DNA of 64,000 nt from Aquibacillus saliphilus. GTDB taxonomy: Bacteria; Bacillota; Bacilli; Bacillales; Amphibacillaceae. A model generated the notes under the pieces. It was given only the letters and a program-made list of their open reading frames with translations, made no database searches and was not told the DNA's origin. The stretch lies in assembly GCF_020404745.1 (NCBI RefSeq), contig NZ_JAIZAP010000022.1:18106-82105 (forward strand), read 5' to 3'. The position numbers and the translations under genes were made by a program. This document shows positions 8,728 through 16,186 of this stretch, one piece after another (position 1 is the stretch's first letter; every line of letters starts with the position of its first letter).

Positions 8728-9931
8728 AATAATTTGATAATTCATTAACTGGCGCTTGAATGATAACTGGATTTTTTGCAGGATCTACCCATTTGAGGAT
8801 AGAAACCATATTACCCTGTGAAACCCCAGTACAACCCAATGTATGACCTGTGGAAACATGAAGGAAAATAGCACTTCCTTCCCCTGGTACCTGACCGGTA
8901 TTATAATTGATTACCAATCCATAGGTGTACGGACCAATATCCATATCCTCAGCACTAGACCACTGGTCTTGTGTTTCCTGTTTAGATTGCTATGTATTAT
9001 ATAACTGCGATTGTGGATCATCTACCCAAACATCGTCAGCTGTTATGTTTCTAAATGGAAGTTTTGTACCAGGATTTCCTTGCCGACCAAAAGCAGTTCC
9101 AATTGTGTACTTACCGCGCGGACTTTTTTGATCGCCTTCTACTTTATTTTTAGCAAAGCCTTTTTTGCCAATATGCCCTGATGTTGAGAGGATTCTGTCC
9201 CAAGAACCGCTAGCATTTCGCTCAAACGTTTGAATTTTTGCAGAGCTTGTCCCATAGTCATTCGAAGTAACTAATATTAATTGGTTATTCTTGCTTACTG
9301 TCTTAAGCTTGTCCGCATCATTTGTTTTTGGCTTAGCTGGAGGGTCCGTTTTTTCAGTCGATTCTGATTCGTCTTTTTCCTTTGACTCGTTATCCGTTGT
9401 TTTTTTATTTTTAGAAGCTGCTTTTTCGCTACTTGATTTAAGTTCAATTTTTTTATCTGATAGATACTTTCCATTTACAAAGCCTGTGAATTTTTCAGTT
9501 TGAACTTCAACCCATTCGGTTGGTGAACTACCTTCTACTGCTTCTATTGCTTGGTTCAAAGTGACTACCCCACTGACATCATAATTGGTACTTGGTCCTG
9601 CTCTCACATTTAACGAGGAGACTGATACATATTTTGTCGAAAGAGTTTTAACTGCTGTCTTTTCAGGTTTATCTTCTTTGTTTTGTGGATCAGGTGATTG
9701 TTCTTGATCTACTTCATCAATAGTATCATCTGTATTTTCAGTAGCTGTATCTTCTGACTTTTTTGCTATTAAATCAGATTCAGTTTCTGTTACTTCTGTT
9801 ATCAGGGAATCCTGATTTGTTTTGACTTTTGTTTGAGCTTTTGATTGGTTATATATGTATCCGAAGCTAGACGCCGCGACAATGAAGATTAATAGACTTC
9901 CAATAATTAAAAATGATTTTCTCTTGTTCAT
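8726..9931 (-). pseudogene. L,D-transpeptidase (YkuD) with SH3b domain, interrupted by in-frame TAG
   Basis: One continuous frame from ATG 9931 (GGTGGAGGGG eight bases upstream) to 8726, broken only by an amber codon at 8992-8990. Part one has a membrane anchor (about 5-25), an acidic Thr/Glu/Asp linker, a bacterial SH3 domain with SSLNVRAGPSTNYD, a Lys/Ser/Glu-rich linker and the start of a YkuD domain (GKKGFAK...SPRGKYTIG). After the stop the same frame resumes with QSKQETQDQWSSAEDMDIGP and reaches the catalytic FLHVSTGHTLGCTGVS (His and Cys). Relatives usually carry Trp at or near this spot, so TGG to TAG is the simplest explanation. Without read-through the product lacks the catalytic Cys. 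Confidence 0.85.
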
Positions 9932-10139
9932 CCAATCGTCCCCTCCACCTATTAGTAGGTAAATTATACCAGATGTTGTCACTTTAATAAATGTAACGCT
10001 GTCAATTACTTGATAGGGTAGAAGTTTGATAAGTGTGACATATTTTGGAATTAAGAGCATGGCCAGTGGATGGCAATCATGTATTACATGCGAAAAAATA
10101 CTGACTGGAAAATAGTTTGTTTAGATAGAAGAGCTAAGT

Positions 10140-10165
10140 GACCTGTTAGCACCTCTGAACAGGTC
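10140..10165. other. Small hairpin in the 9932-10315 intergenic stretch
   Basis: GACCTGTT (10140-10147) pairs exactly with AACAGGTC (10158-10165). No T run follows, so this may be a weak terminator or an operator-like inverted repeat. Apart from this and the palindrome at 10243 I see nothing else in this stretch. Confidence 0.35.
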
Positions 10166-10242
10166 GATTCACATTTTGTGTTAGAAATGTGATAACCTTA
10201 CAAGGAGACGAGCTAATTAGTTTATTTCTAAATAAAAGCTTT

Positions 10243-10260
10243 ATTGACAGCGCTGCCAAT
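10243..10260. promoter_or_regulatory. LacI/GalR-type operator-like palindrome (cre-like)
   Basis: ATTGACAGCGCTGCCAAT is an 18-bp palindrome with one mismatched pair, centred on CG, the form bound by LacI/GalR-family repressors. It also matches the CcpA cre consensus (TGWNANCGNTNWCA) except at one position. It ends 55 bp before the oxidoreductase start. Confidence 0.55.
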
Positions 10261-10315
10261 TTTGGGTTTAATAGTTTCAATGACTGAACTAGCATTTAAA
10301 GGAGGACTATCTAAA

Positions 10316-11299
10316 ATGGAAAAAAAGATAAAATGGGGGATACTAGGTACAGGCGGAATAGCGAAAAAATTTGCCGAGGATTTGTCGTATGCCAGTAATG
10401 CTGATCGAATTGCAGTAGGTTCAAGAACAAAAAATAGCGCTAAAGAGTTTGCTGAAAGATATGGGATTGAACGTGCATATGGTAGCTATCAGGAATTAGC
10501 AGAGGACAAAGATGTAGATGCAATCTATGTAGCGACACCGCATCCTTTTCATAAAGAGAATGTAATGGCTTGTCTTCGAGCAGGTAAAGCTGTTCTTTGC
10601 GAAAAACCATTTACTGTTAGAGCAGAAGAACTTGAGGAACTTATTGATTTTGCTAAAGATAAAAAGCTGTTCCTTATGGAAGCAATGTGGACAAGGTTCC
10701 TTCCTCCGATTGTTAAGGTTAGAGAGTGGATTAACAATGGTAAAATAGGAGAAGTACGTTTAGTAAAAGCAGATTTTGGATTCCGGGCACCGTGGAATCC
10801 AGAGTGGAGACTACTAAACCCTGATCTTGGTGGGGGAGCACTGCTTGATGCTGGTATCTATCCAGTTTCCTTTGCATCGATGATTCTAGGTGCAAAACCA
10901 GAGAAAATAACAAGCACAGCTCATATTGGGGAAACTGGTGTTGATGAAGAATTCTCTATTATTATGTCATACCCAGGTGGTAAAACAGCATCTTTAAATG
11001 GTGCAGTTCGACTTAACCTAACCAATGAAGCATATATACTTGGAACAGAAGGCTATATTCACATTCCTAGTTTTCATTCTGCTAAGTCTGCATCATTATA
11101 TATTGGTAAAGAGAAAGTAGAAACGTTTATCGATGACCGAGAATCAACCGGCTATGCTTTTGAAGCAGAAGAAGTAGGGCGAGCCTTGAGTGAGGGACTA
11201 AAAGAAAGCTCCGTTATGCCTCTTAATGAATCGTTGGAAATTATGAAACTAATGGATGAAGTACGAGGACAGTGGGGACTTAAATATCCATTTGAATAA
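10316..11299 (+). CDS. Gfo/Idh/MocA family oxidoreductase, dihydrodiol dehydrogenase-like
   Basis: A 327-residue NAD(P)-dependent dehydrogenase of sugars or related polyols. The Rossmann domain has WGILGTGGIAKKFAEDL; the EKP signature appears as LCEKPFTVRAEE; the C-terminal domain contains MEAMWTRFLPP and LGGGALLDAGIYP, the pattern of the dimeric dihydrodiol dehydrogenase-like subgroup. ATG 10316 is chosen because AAAGGAGG lies at 10298-10305; the frame is open 72 bases further upstream. Monocistronic; the operator-like palindrome upstream suggests control by sugar availability. The substrate cannot be told from sequence. Confidence 0.9.
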   Translation: MEKKIKWGILGTGGIAKKFAEDLSYASNADRIAVGSRTKNSAKEFAERYGIERAYGSYQELAEDKDVDAIYVATPHPFHKENVMACLRAGKAVLCEKPFTVRAEELEELIDFAKDKKLFLMEAMWTRFLPPIVKVREWINNGKIGEVRLVKADFGFRAPWNPEWRLLNPDLGGGALLDAGIYPVSFASMILGAKPEKITSTAHIGETGVDEEFSIIMSYPGGKTASLNGAVRLNLTNEAYILGTEGYIHIPSFHSAKSASLYIGKEKVETFIDDRESTGYAFEAEEVGRALSEGLKESSVMPLNESLEIMKLMDEVRGQWGLKYPFE

Positions 11300-11307
11300 A
11301 TAGAAAT

Positions 11308-11347
11308 GCCTGTTATTTGTCTTAGGAAGACAAGTGACAGGTGTTTT
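11308..11347 (+). terminator. Rho-independent terminator
   Basis: GCCTGTTATTTGTCTT pairs with AAGACAAGTGACAGGT (one internal mismatch) followed by GTTTTT. It ends the oxidoreductase transcript. Confidence 0.85.
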
Positions 11348-11438
11348 TAGTTTCGTTTAAAAGATGTTTCTAATCGTTAGTGGGGAGAAAAAAAGGAATC
11401 TAGCTTAATGGATAGAAACGACTGTATCAATAAAAAAG

Positions 11439-11481
11439 AACTTGTCCCTATTTATATATGCCTTATGAATAGGGGCAAGTT
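11439..11481. terminator. Terminator of the PRC-barrel gene
   Basis: AACTTGTCCCTATTTA (11439-11454) pairs with TGAATAGGGGCAAGTT (11466-11481); both flanks are A/T tracts, so it can work in either direction and serves the minus-strand gene ending at 11527. Confidence 0.8.
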
Positions 11482-11526
11482 TTCTTTATACTACAATCGC
11501 TATGCTAATCTTCACCTAAAATCACT

Positions 11527-12291
11527 CTAAAAATATGGGGGTTTTTGATAGCTTTGGTAGAGTTGTTTCTCATCTTCTCTTGTAAAGTGTTCGTGTAAAT
11601 TGTAAAATGGACCGTTTTCAATTGTTTCTTTGGATAAATCAACAACTACTTTTTGATCAATCCAAGAGATATTCTTGATCCAATCAATTGATAATAGCAC
11701 GAATTTTCCTGGGAGAAAGTTTTTTGTTTCAACAATGAAATAGCGCAGCTTCCAGTTATAATCATCAACAAGAAAGTCTGTCACATGTCCAATTTCACCA
11801 TTAGTAGCTTGAATGGTGTAGCCACCTAAATCACCTGAAATTTCGTCAACACTACGCAACTTTGTACTTTCTTGCTGTTCTTTGGCAAGTTCTTCTCCAG
11901 TTTGACCTGTCTTCATTAACTCTGCGGGAGTTGCAAAACCGCCCCACATCTTTTCGTTATCAAGATAGCTCCAGTAATAAGGCCACTCAAAGTAGGTATT
12001 CAGGCTAGATTCTTGTTGTCTGGAAACAGGTTGATTTTCGTCGATATTAGGACTATTTTTGATACTATCTTTCGACTCGAAAATAGTCACTGTTGAATTT
12101 TGATAGTCCACATAATCAAAAGAAATAGGAGAGACTAATACCTTTCTTCCTGGCAACCATTTTTTCGTATCCACAACAAGGTAACGTACCACCCAACTAT
12201 CTTCATCAAAATAAATATCTTTCACTTTTCCTAATTTGTCATCTGTTGCTTGCACTTTAAAATCTTGTATTCGATTTGTGAAATGTAACAT
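11527..12291 (-). CDS. PRC-barrel domain protein
   Basis: A 254-residue protein with two PRC-barrel domains: residues ~7-75 (FKVQATDDKLGKVKDIYFD, VRYLVVDTKKWLPGRKVLV) and ~150-230 (YTIQATNGEIGHVTDFLVDD, LRYFIVETKNFLPGKFVLL). The halves are clear duplicates. A linker with several Trp/Tyr residues joins them. PRC-barrels occur in photosynthetic reaction centre H subunits, RimM and many uncharacterised bacterial proteins; this two-domain form is common in Bacillaceae but has no assigned role. No signal peptide, so cytosolic. GAGGAGGTAGTTGA before ATG fixes the start. Confidence 0.9.
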   Translation of the reverse strand: MLHFTNRIQDFKVQATDDKLGKVKDIYFDEDSWVVRYLVVDTKKWLPGRKVLVSPISFDYVDYQNSTVTIFESKDSIKNSPNIDENQPVSRQQESSLNTYFEWPYYWSYLDNEKMWGGFATPAELMKTGQTGEELAKEQQESTKLRSVDEISGDLGGYTIQATNGEIGHVTDFLVDDYNWKLRYFIVETKNFLPGKFVLLSIDWIKNISWIDQKVVVDLSKETIENGPFYNLHEHFTREDEKQLYQSYQKPPYF

Positions 12292-12359
12292 TCAACTACC
12301 TCCTCAAATAGTTATCCTGTTATTTTTCTTTTACCGGTTATCGTTAGTTTTAAACATAA

Positions 12360-12671
12360 GGTTTTTATGCAACGGGGAATGCCAAGTCGATGTCAAGTGC
12401 ATTTAACCATGTTGCGCATGGCGGTAAACTACTTGTTAAGGAGAATATTAGCTTCAAAGATCCGGAGTTTCATAAAAAAGAACTGACTTTAATGGGTAGT
12501 CGAAACGCGACAAAAGAAGACTTTCAGGTGGTAATTGAAACAATCAAAAGCGGACAGATAAATGCCGAATCGTATATCACCCACAGAACCAGCTTTGATC
12601 AAATGACCGAGGTGTACGAAAGCTGGTATAACCCAGAAGAGAAAGTTATTAAGGCAATTGTGACCTTATGA
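12360..12671 (+). pseudogene. Remnant of a zinc-dependent alcohol dehydrogenase (C-terminal end)
   Basis: The frame after the TAA at 12357 reads GFYATGNAKSMSSAFNHVAH and then HGGKLLVKENISFKDPEFHKKELTLMGSRNATKEDF in pieces, ending IKAIVTL. This is the last ~100 residues of a ~340-residue medium-chain zinc alcohol dehydrogenase; the GROES-like domain and most of the Rossmann domain are missing. A small internal deletion in the GGKL[VF]VG strand is also likely. There is no start codon with a ribosome binding site. A short protein from ATG 12390 could still be translated but would not be an enzyme. Confidence 0.75.
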
Positions 12672-12710
12672 GGAGCTTGATATAGAGATTGGGAAATAGA
12701 ACAACAGAAA

Positions 12711-12753
12711 AAAACAATCGAGCGACCATAGCTGCGGTTGCTCGATTGTTTAC
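12711..12753. terminator. Hairpin terminator after the dehydrogenase remnant
   Basis: AACAATCGAGC (12713-12723) pairs with GCTCGATTGTT (12740-12750), with a further GACC/GGTT pairing inside, flanked by A and T tracts. It was probably the terminator of the intact ancestor gene. Confidence 0.75.
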
Positions 12754-12755
12754 TT

Positions 12756-12972
12756 GTAGTCCAGGAAATTATAAAATGGTCTGCTATGGATAATTAATTA
12801 CTAAGTTAGCCACGTCCAGCTCCAGCTCCAGCGCCTAGCCGGAAATAAGCGGTTTTCTTATTTCGAATGGACCCGCCTGAGGTCTTAAGACAAGCCTCTC
12901 TGTGACAAAAAGCGTCACGTCGAGGCTTGTCTTAAGCTTGTCGGGGCTAACAAGGCGCCCTTATCTTTTCTT
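12756..12972. repeat. Dispersed GC-rich repeat, copy 1
   Basis: Shares GTCCAGCTCCAGCGCCT...CGCCTG.GGTCTTAAG...GGCTTGTCTTA.GCTTGTCGGGG.T.ACAAGGCGCCCT...CTTTTCTT with 52252-52431, including the flanking TGGTCTGCTATGGATAATTAA. The inner part (GGTCTTAAGACAAGCCTC with GAGGCTTGTCTTAAGC) forms a long hairpin. This is a recognisable Bacillaceae intergenic repeat without coding capacity. It lies just behind the minus-strand oxidoreductase and may act as its terminator. Confidence 0.8.
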
Positions 12973-12975
12973 GTA

Positions 12976-13911
12976 TTATTTAACTTTAATCACAATTTTA
13001 CCTTTGGCATGATGTGTTTCGCTCAGTCCATGTGCTTCTCGGAGTTGCTCAGCAGTAAAAGTGAATACATGTCCAACTTGGGGTTTTACAATTTCTTTTT
13101 CTAAGAGATCTCCAAGCGTGCTTAGTTGTTCACCATTTGGAGTTAGCCAATATGACATCGCATCGACGCCGTGTTTTTTAGCTAAATCCTGGTCAGGTTG
13201 CCCCGCGATTGTCACAAGTTTACCTCCGTGTTTTAGCACTTGAAAGCCTTTTTCTAACACTTCTCCACCCATGGTATCAAGGACAACATCAAAGTCTTTC
13301 AATACCTCTTCAAATTTCTCGGTTTGGTAGTTAATGAATTGATCGGCGCCAAGTTGTTTTACATATGCTTCATTGGTTTCACTTGCTGTTGTGGCAACGT
13401 ATGCCCCTAAATGCTTGGCCATTTGAATAGCTAAACTACCTACACCGCCAGCACCGGCCTGTATTAATACTTTATCGCCTTTTTTTACCTCAGTTTTATC
13501 AACGAGACATTGCCATGCAGTAAGTCCTGCGAGTGGAATGGAAGCAGCTTCTTCGTAAGAAAGGTTTTTTGGCTTTTTTGCTAGTAAGTTTTCATCGACA
13601 GTGGTGTACTCCGCATATGTTCCGTCAGCTGTTGTATCTGGACGAGCGAAAACCTCGTCGCCGACAGCAAAGTTTTTCACGTCTTTACCAGTCTCGACAA
13701 TTATTCCTGCGACATCCCAACCTAAAATAATTGGAAATGAAAAATCAAGCATAGCCTTCAAATAACCTTCTCTTAGTTTCCAGTCGATAGGGTTAATAGA
13801 AGTAGCATGGACCTCCACTAATACTTGGTTATCATTAATCTCCGGTTTTGGTACGTCTTGCTCCTGTAGGGCTTCTTTGCCACCATACTCATTTATAACA
13901 ATTGCTTTCAT
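12976..13911 (-). CDS. NADP-dependent oxidoreductase, quinone oxidoreductase (zinc-free MDR) family
   Basis: A 311-residue medium-chain dehydrogenase/reductase. The GROES-like half has VHATSINPIDWKLREG and GWDVAGIIVETG; the Rossmann half has the glycine motif IQAGAGGVGSLAIQMAKHLGA. Zinc-binding Cys/His residues of true alcohol dehydrogenases are absent, as in QOR and enoyl-reductase members that reduce quinones or alpha,beta-unsaturated carbonyls with NADPH. AAAGGAG lies nine bases before ATG 13911; a GTG directly in front (13914) is an alternative. Monocistronic. Probably a detoxification enzyme; exact substrate unknown. Confidence 0.9.
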   Translation of the reverse strand: MKAIVINEYGGKEALQEQDVPKPEINDNQVLVEVHATSINPIDWKLREGYLKAMLDFSFPIILGWDVAGIIVETGKDVKNFAVGDEVFARPDTTADGTYAEYTTVDENLLAKKPKNLSYEEAASIPLAGLTAWQCLVDKTEVKKGDKVLIQAGAGGVGSLAIQMAKHLGAYVATTASETNEAYVKQLGADQFINYQTEKFEEVLKDFDVVLDTMGGEVLEKGFQVLKHGGKLVTIAGQPDQDLAKKHGVDAMSYWLTPNGEQLSTLGDLLEKEIVKPQVGHVFTFTAEQLREAHGLSETHHAKGKIVIKVK

Positions 13912-14311
13912 CACTTGATGCTCCTTTAATCATATTGATTTTAGTATGACCAAGTCTAGTAAATGCAAATCAAAAAATCAAAGAATAAGCTTGTAGAACT
14001 TAGCATTGAAAAAGTGGTTTTCGTTAGTGATAGTTGGCGATAGCTATAAAATAATAATGTATTCACGATGTCATTTGAGGAGATATATCCAAAATGTGTC
14101 GGAGAAGCATTGGTATATATAAATTTACTCGATAACTTTAGCAGTCGCGCTCAATCAGGGCTTATTTGCAAAGGCCTATAACATAGGAACTGGTTCTAAT
14201 TGGAGTATTTCGATTAAGGTTACATAACTTGTTTATATTATTAAAATAGATAAGTCGATTTTGTCAAAAAAAGGAGTATTTAGTAGAAGTATAAGATGTT
14301 TTAAAATTTTG

Positions 14312-14340
14312 TTGACTTGTTCTTTATAAAGAATTAGAAT
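14312..14340 (+). promoter_or_regulatory. eps promoter with SinR-like operator
   Basis: TTGACT (14312-14317), a 17-base spacer and TAGAAT (14335-14340) form a good sigma-A promoter. The spacer holds the perfect palindrome TTCTTTATAAAGAA (14320-14333), preceded by G to make the GTTCTTT half-site that matches the B. subtilis SinR consensus GTTCTYT. The 20-mer at 14317-14336 is identical to 43876-43895. The remainder of the 13912-14500 intergenic stretch shows no other recognised element. Confidence 0.7.
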
Positions 14341-14431
14341 GAAGATTATTAAGGACGTTAGCATCTCTATATATTCTTCGTAGTTAAAAAGTAAGACTAC
14401 AATGCAAAAGAAAATTTAAATGTAATTATTG

Positions 14432-14445
14432 TTCTTTATAATGAA
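14432..14445 (+). promoter_or_regulatory. Second SinR-like operator before eps
   Basis: TTCTTTATAATGAA, preceded by G, differs from the palindrome at 14320 by one base and covers a TATAAT (14437-14442) that may be a second -10 element with a weak -35. Paired operators would suit cooperative repressor binding. Confidence 0.6.
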
Positions 14446-14500
14446 TAAAATGTAGAGGTAGTGTAAATAAAATCGAGTTTTTTAAAAAAAGGTGATTAAC

Positions 14501-15247
14501 GTGAGTAAATTGAGTAAGGATTTTATTCAAGATAATAGAAAGGTTAGAGAGATAAATTTAAAGGAGTACTATGATTTATTTAGAAAAAGATTGTGGATAA
14601 TTCTTTTAATCACTACTCTGACAACGTTAGCAGGTTATTTTTATGACAGCCAAAATAACTATGTTCCATTATATGAAACTTCAACAAGAGTTATTATCGG
14701 ACCAGAAGCAGAGTCAATGGTAACTTTAATGGTAATGATTAAAGATCCAATCATTTTGGAAAAGGTAATACAAGAGTTAGAACTAACAAGAACTTCGGAT
14801 GTTTTAGCAGAACAAATCGATGTAACGAGAATTGATGAATCAAGTGTAATCAGTATTTCAGTTATCGATGAGGATCCCGTTTTAGCAATGAATATTGCAA
14901 ATGCAACATCAAAAATATTTAAACAAGAAATTGTAGGGATTTTAAATTTCAATGGAGTACAACTATTATCAGAAGCAAAAGAAAACTCACTTCCAATCAA
15001 TGAGCCATCAAGAGGAGTAACTCTTTTTGCTGCAATATTTGGAATTATTGTTAGTGTAGGATTTGTGTTTTTATTGGAATCGTTAGATGGAACTGTTAAG
15101 AAGGAACGAGATGTTGAGGAAGTACTTGGAGTACCAGTACTTGGGGTGATTTCAAATATGAATAAGAGAAAATTCATCCTAAAAAAACAAAAACACCAGC
15201 AAAAGCAGGAGTCGGAGATAAGGGGTGAAACAATTGGCATTGAATAA
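14501..15247 (+). CDS. epsA: Wzz-type polysaccharide co-polymerase / kinase modulator, EpsA-like
   Basis: About 248 residues. One membrane segment near residues 30-48 (LWIILLITTLTTLAGYF), an extracytoplasmic Wzz domain, and a second membrane segment near 168-190 preceded by a Pro-containing motif (LPINEPSRG). The C-terminal cytoplasmic tail is basic. In B. subtilis EpsA is the membrane activator of the tyrosine kinase EpsB and helps control chain length. GTG 14501 is preferred since AAAAAAAGGTGA ends six bases upstream; a GTG at 14492 overlaps that site. First gene of the polysaccharide operon, overlapping the kinase gene. Confidence 0.88.
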   Translation: MSKLSKDFIQDNRKVREINLKEYYDLFRKRLWIILLITTLTTLAGYFYDSQNNYVPLYETSTRVIIGPEAESMVTLMVMIKDPIILEKVIQELELTRTSDVLAEQIDVTRIDESSVISISVIDEDPVLAMNIANATSKIFKQEIVGILNFNGVQLLSEAKENSLPINEPSRGVTLFAAIFGIIVSVGFVFLLESLDGTVKKERDVEEVLGVPVLGVISNMNKRKFILKKQKHQQKQESEIRGETIGIE

Positions 15248-15893
15248 AAGGAGTCAAGTGAAAAATTTTAAGAAAAAGAATCTCGTGACCTATTCAAACC
15301 CAGATTCAGCGATTTCAGATCAATTTCAAACAATTAAAACAAATATAAAATTTTTGACAGAAAAAAGAAATAATCAAATCTTTTTAATAACATCTCCAGG
15401 AATAGGAGAAGGTAAATCGACTATAACTGCCAATTTATCTGTGTCTATGGCTCAACAAAAAGAAAGAATTTTACTAATTGACGCTAATCTCAGAGACCCT
15501 ATTATTCATACTGTCTTTAAGCTCTCAAATGAGACTGGATTAACAGATGTACTACATAATAAAACATTACTTAATCAAGCAATTAACAACACTGGAATTG
15601 GAAACTTAGACATCTTGACTAGCGGCAATTATTCCCCTAATCCTGCAGAATTAATAGGTCATGAATGGATGAGAGAAATATTGAAACAATTAGCAGATTC
15701 ATACGATATGATATTGATTGATGGTCCTAGTGTTTTAAAATGGACAGAAACAAGAATATTAGCAAATCTGAGTCATAGTGTAGTACTTGCAGTAGCGCGA
15801 GGAAAAACAGGAATGGAAAAAGCAGAAGAGGCTAGGAAAGTCTTAGAATTAGCACATGCTAATTTAGTTGGAGCAATTATTATCGAGAAATAA
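15225..15893 (+). CDS. epsB: Bacterial tyrosine kinase (BY-kinase), EpsB/CapB-like, without C-terminal Tyr cluster
   Basis: A 222-residue cytosolic P-loop ATPase that phosphorylates tyrosines in partnership with the Wzz-like protein upstream. Walker A is SPGIGEGKST, Walker A' ILLIDANLRDP and Walker B MILIDGPSV; the latter two differ slightly from the usual LLIDADLRKP and DTPP. The protein ends VGAIIIEK, with no terminal tyrosine-rich tail, the usual autophosphorylation site of this family. It overlaps the upstream gene by 23 bp. Start GTG 15225 (GGAG seven bases upstream) or TTG 15234 (AAGGGG eight bases upstream) cannot be decided. Confidence 0.88.
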   Translation: MKQLALNKRSQVKNFKKKNLVTYSNPDSAISDQFQTIKTNIKFLTEKRNNQIFLITSPGIGEGKSTITANLSVSMAQQKERILLIDANLRDPIIHTVFKLSNETGLTDVLHNKTLLNQAINNTGIGNLDILTSGNYSPNPAELIGHEWMREILKQLADSYDMILIDGPSVLKWTETRILANLSHSVVLAVARGKTGMEKAEEARKVLELAHANLVGAIIIEK

Positions 15894-15929
15894 AAGGGAT
15901 TTTTTTGATTCTATCGTTCGTTATTAAGA

Positions 15930-16075
15930 ATAATTTATTCGTTGGTCTTGGTGATGTCTACTTATCAATAACAATGTAGGCAATCGGTCATGCTGTGGGT
16001 TGGAGTCAACCTTAGACGCGTTCGTTGTCGATAGTGTGATGTGAGGATGGGTTAAATGCCCATAATTTTTTATTT
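15930..16075 (+). ncRNA. Candidate EAR (eps-associated) antitermination RNA
   Basis: The 293-bp gap between the epsB-like and epsC-like genes is exactly where B. subtilis eps carries the EAR RNA, which lets RNA polymerase read through terminators across the long operon. The gap is more G-rich than its surroundings and shows hairpins: GGTTG/CAACC with loop GAGT (15998-16011), and ATGGG/CCCAT (16047-16063) followed by AATTTTTTATTTTT, which looks like an intrinsic terminator. Identity with EAR is inferred from position and structure, not from a family match. Limits are approximate. Confidence 0.55.
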
Positions 16076-16077
16076 TT

Positions 16078-16125
16078 AAGTGCTTATTTATGTGGCTTTT
16101 AAATAGGACATGTAAATAAACACTT
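16078..16125 (+). other. Long A+T-rich hairpin in the epsB-epsC gap
   Basis: AAGTGCTTATTTA (16078-16090) pairs with TAAATAAACACTT (16113-16125) with one mismatch, followed by AACTATTTTT. It may be a terminator on which the upstream RNA acts. Confidence 0.5.
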
Positions 16126-16186
16126 AACTATTTTTCCGAGATAAAAGGGGATTATTGAAAAAAAGACTATAGAAAGGGGGAAGTAC

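Noticed and set aside
12390..12671. Treating the dehydrogenase fragment as an intact 93-residue gene
   Set aside because: The frame continues upstream with conserved ADH sequence (YATGNAKS) to a stop, without a start and ribosome binding site; it is a remnant.
14659..15240. 193-codon minus-strand frame inside epsA
   Set aside because: Antisense to a well supported Wzz-type gene; Ser/Thr/Ile-rich translation typical of antisense frames.
15930..16075. Riboswitch of a known metabolite class in the epsB-epsC gap
   Set aside because: No recognisable aptamer core (T-box, SAM, TPP, glycine and others); position favours an EAR-type RNA instead.
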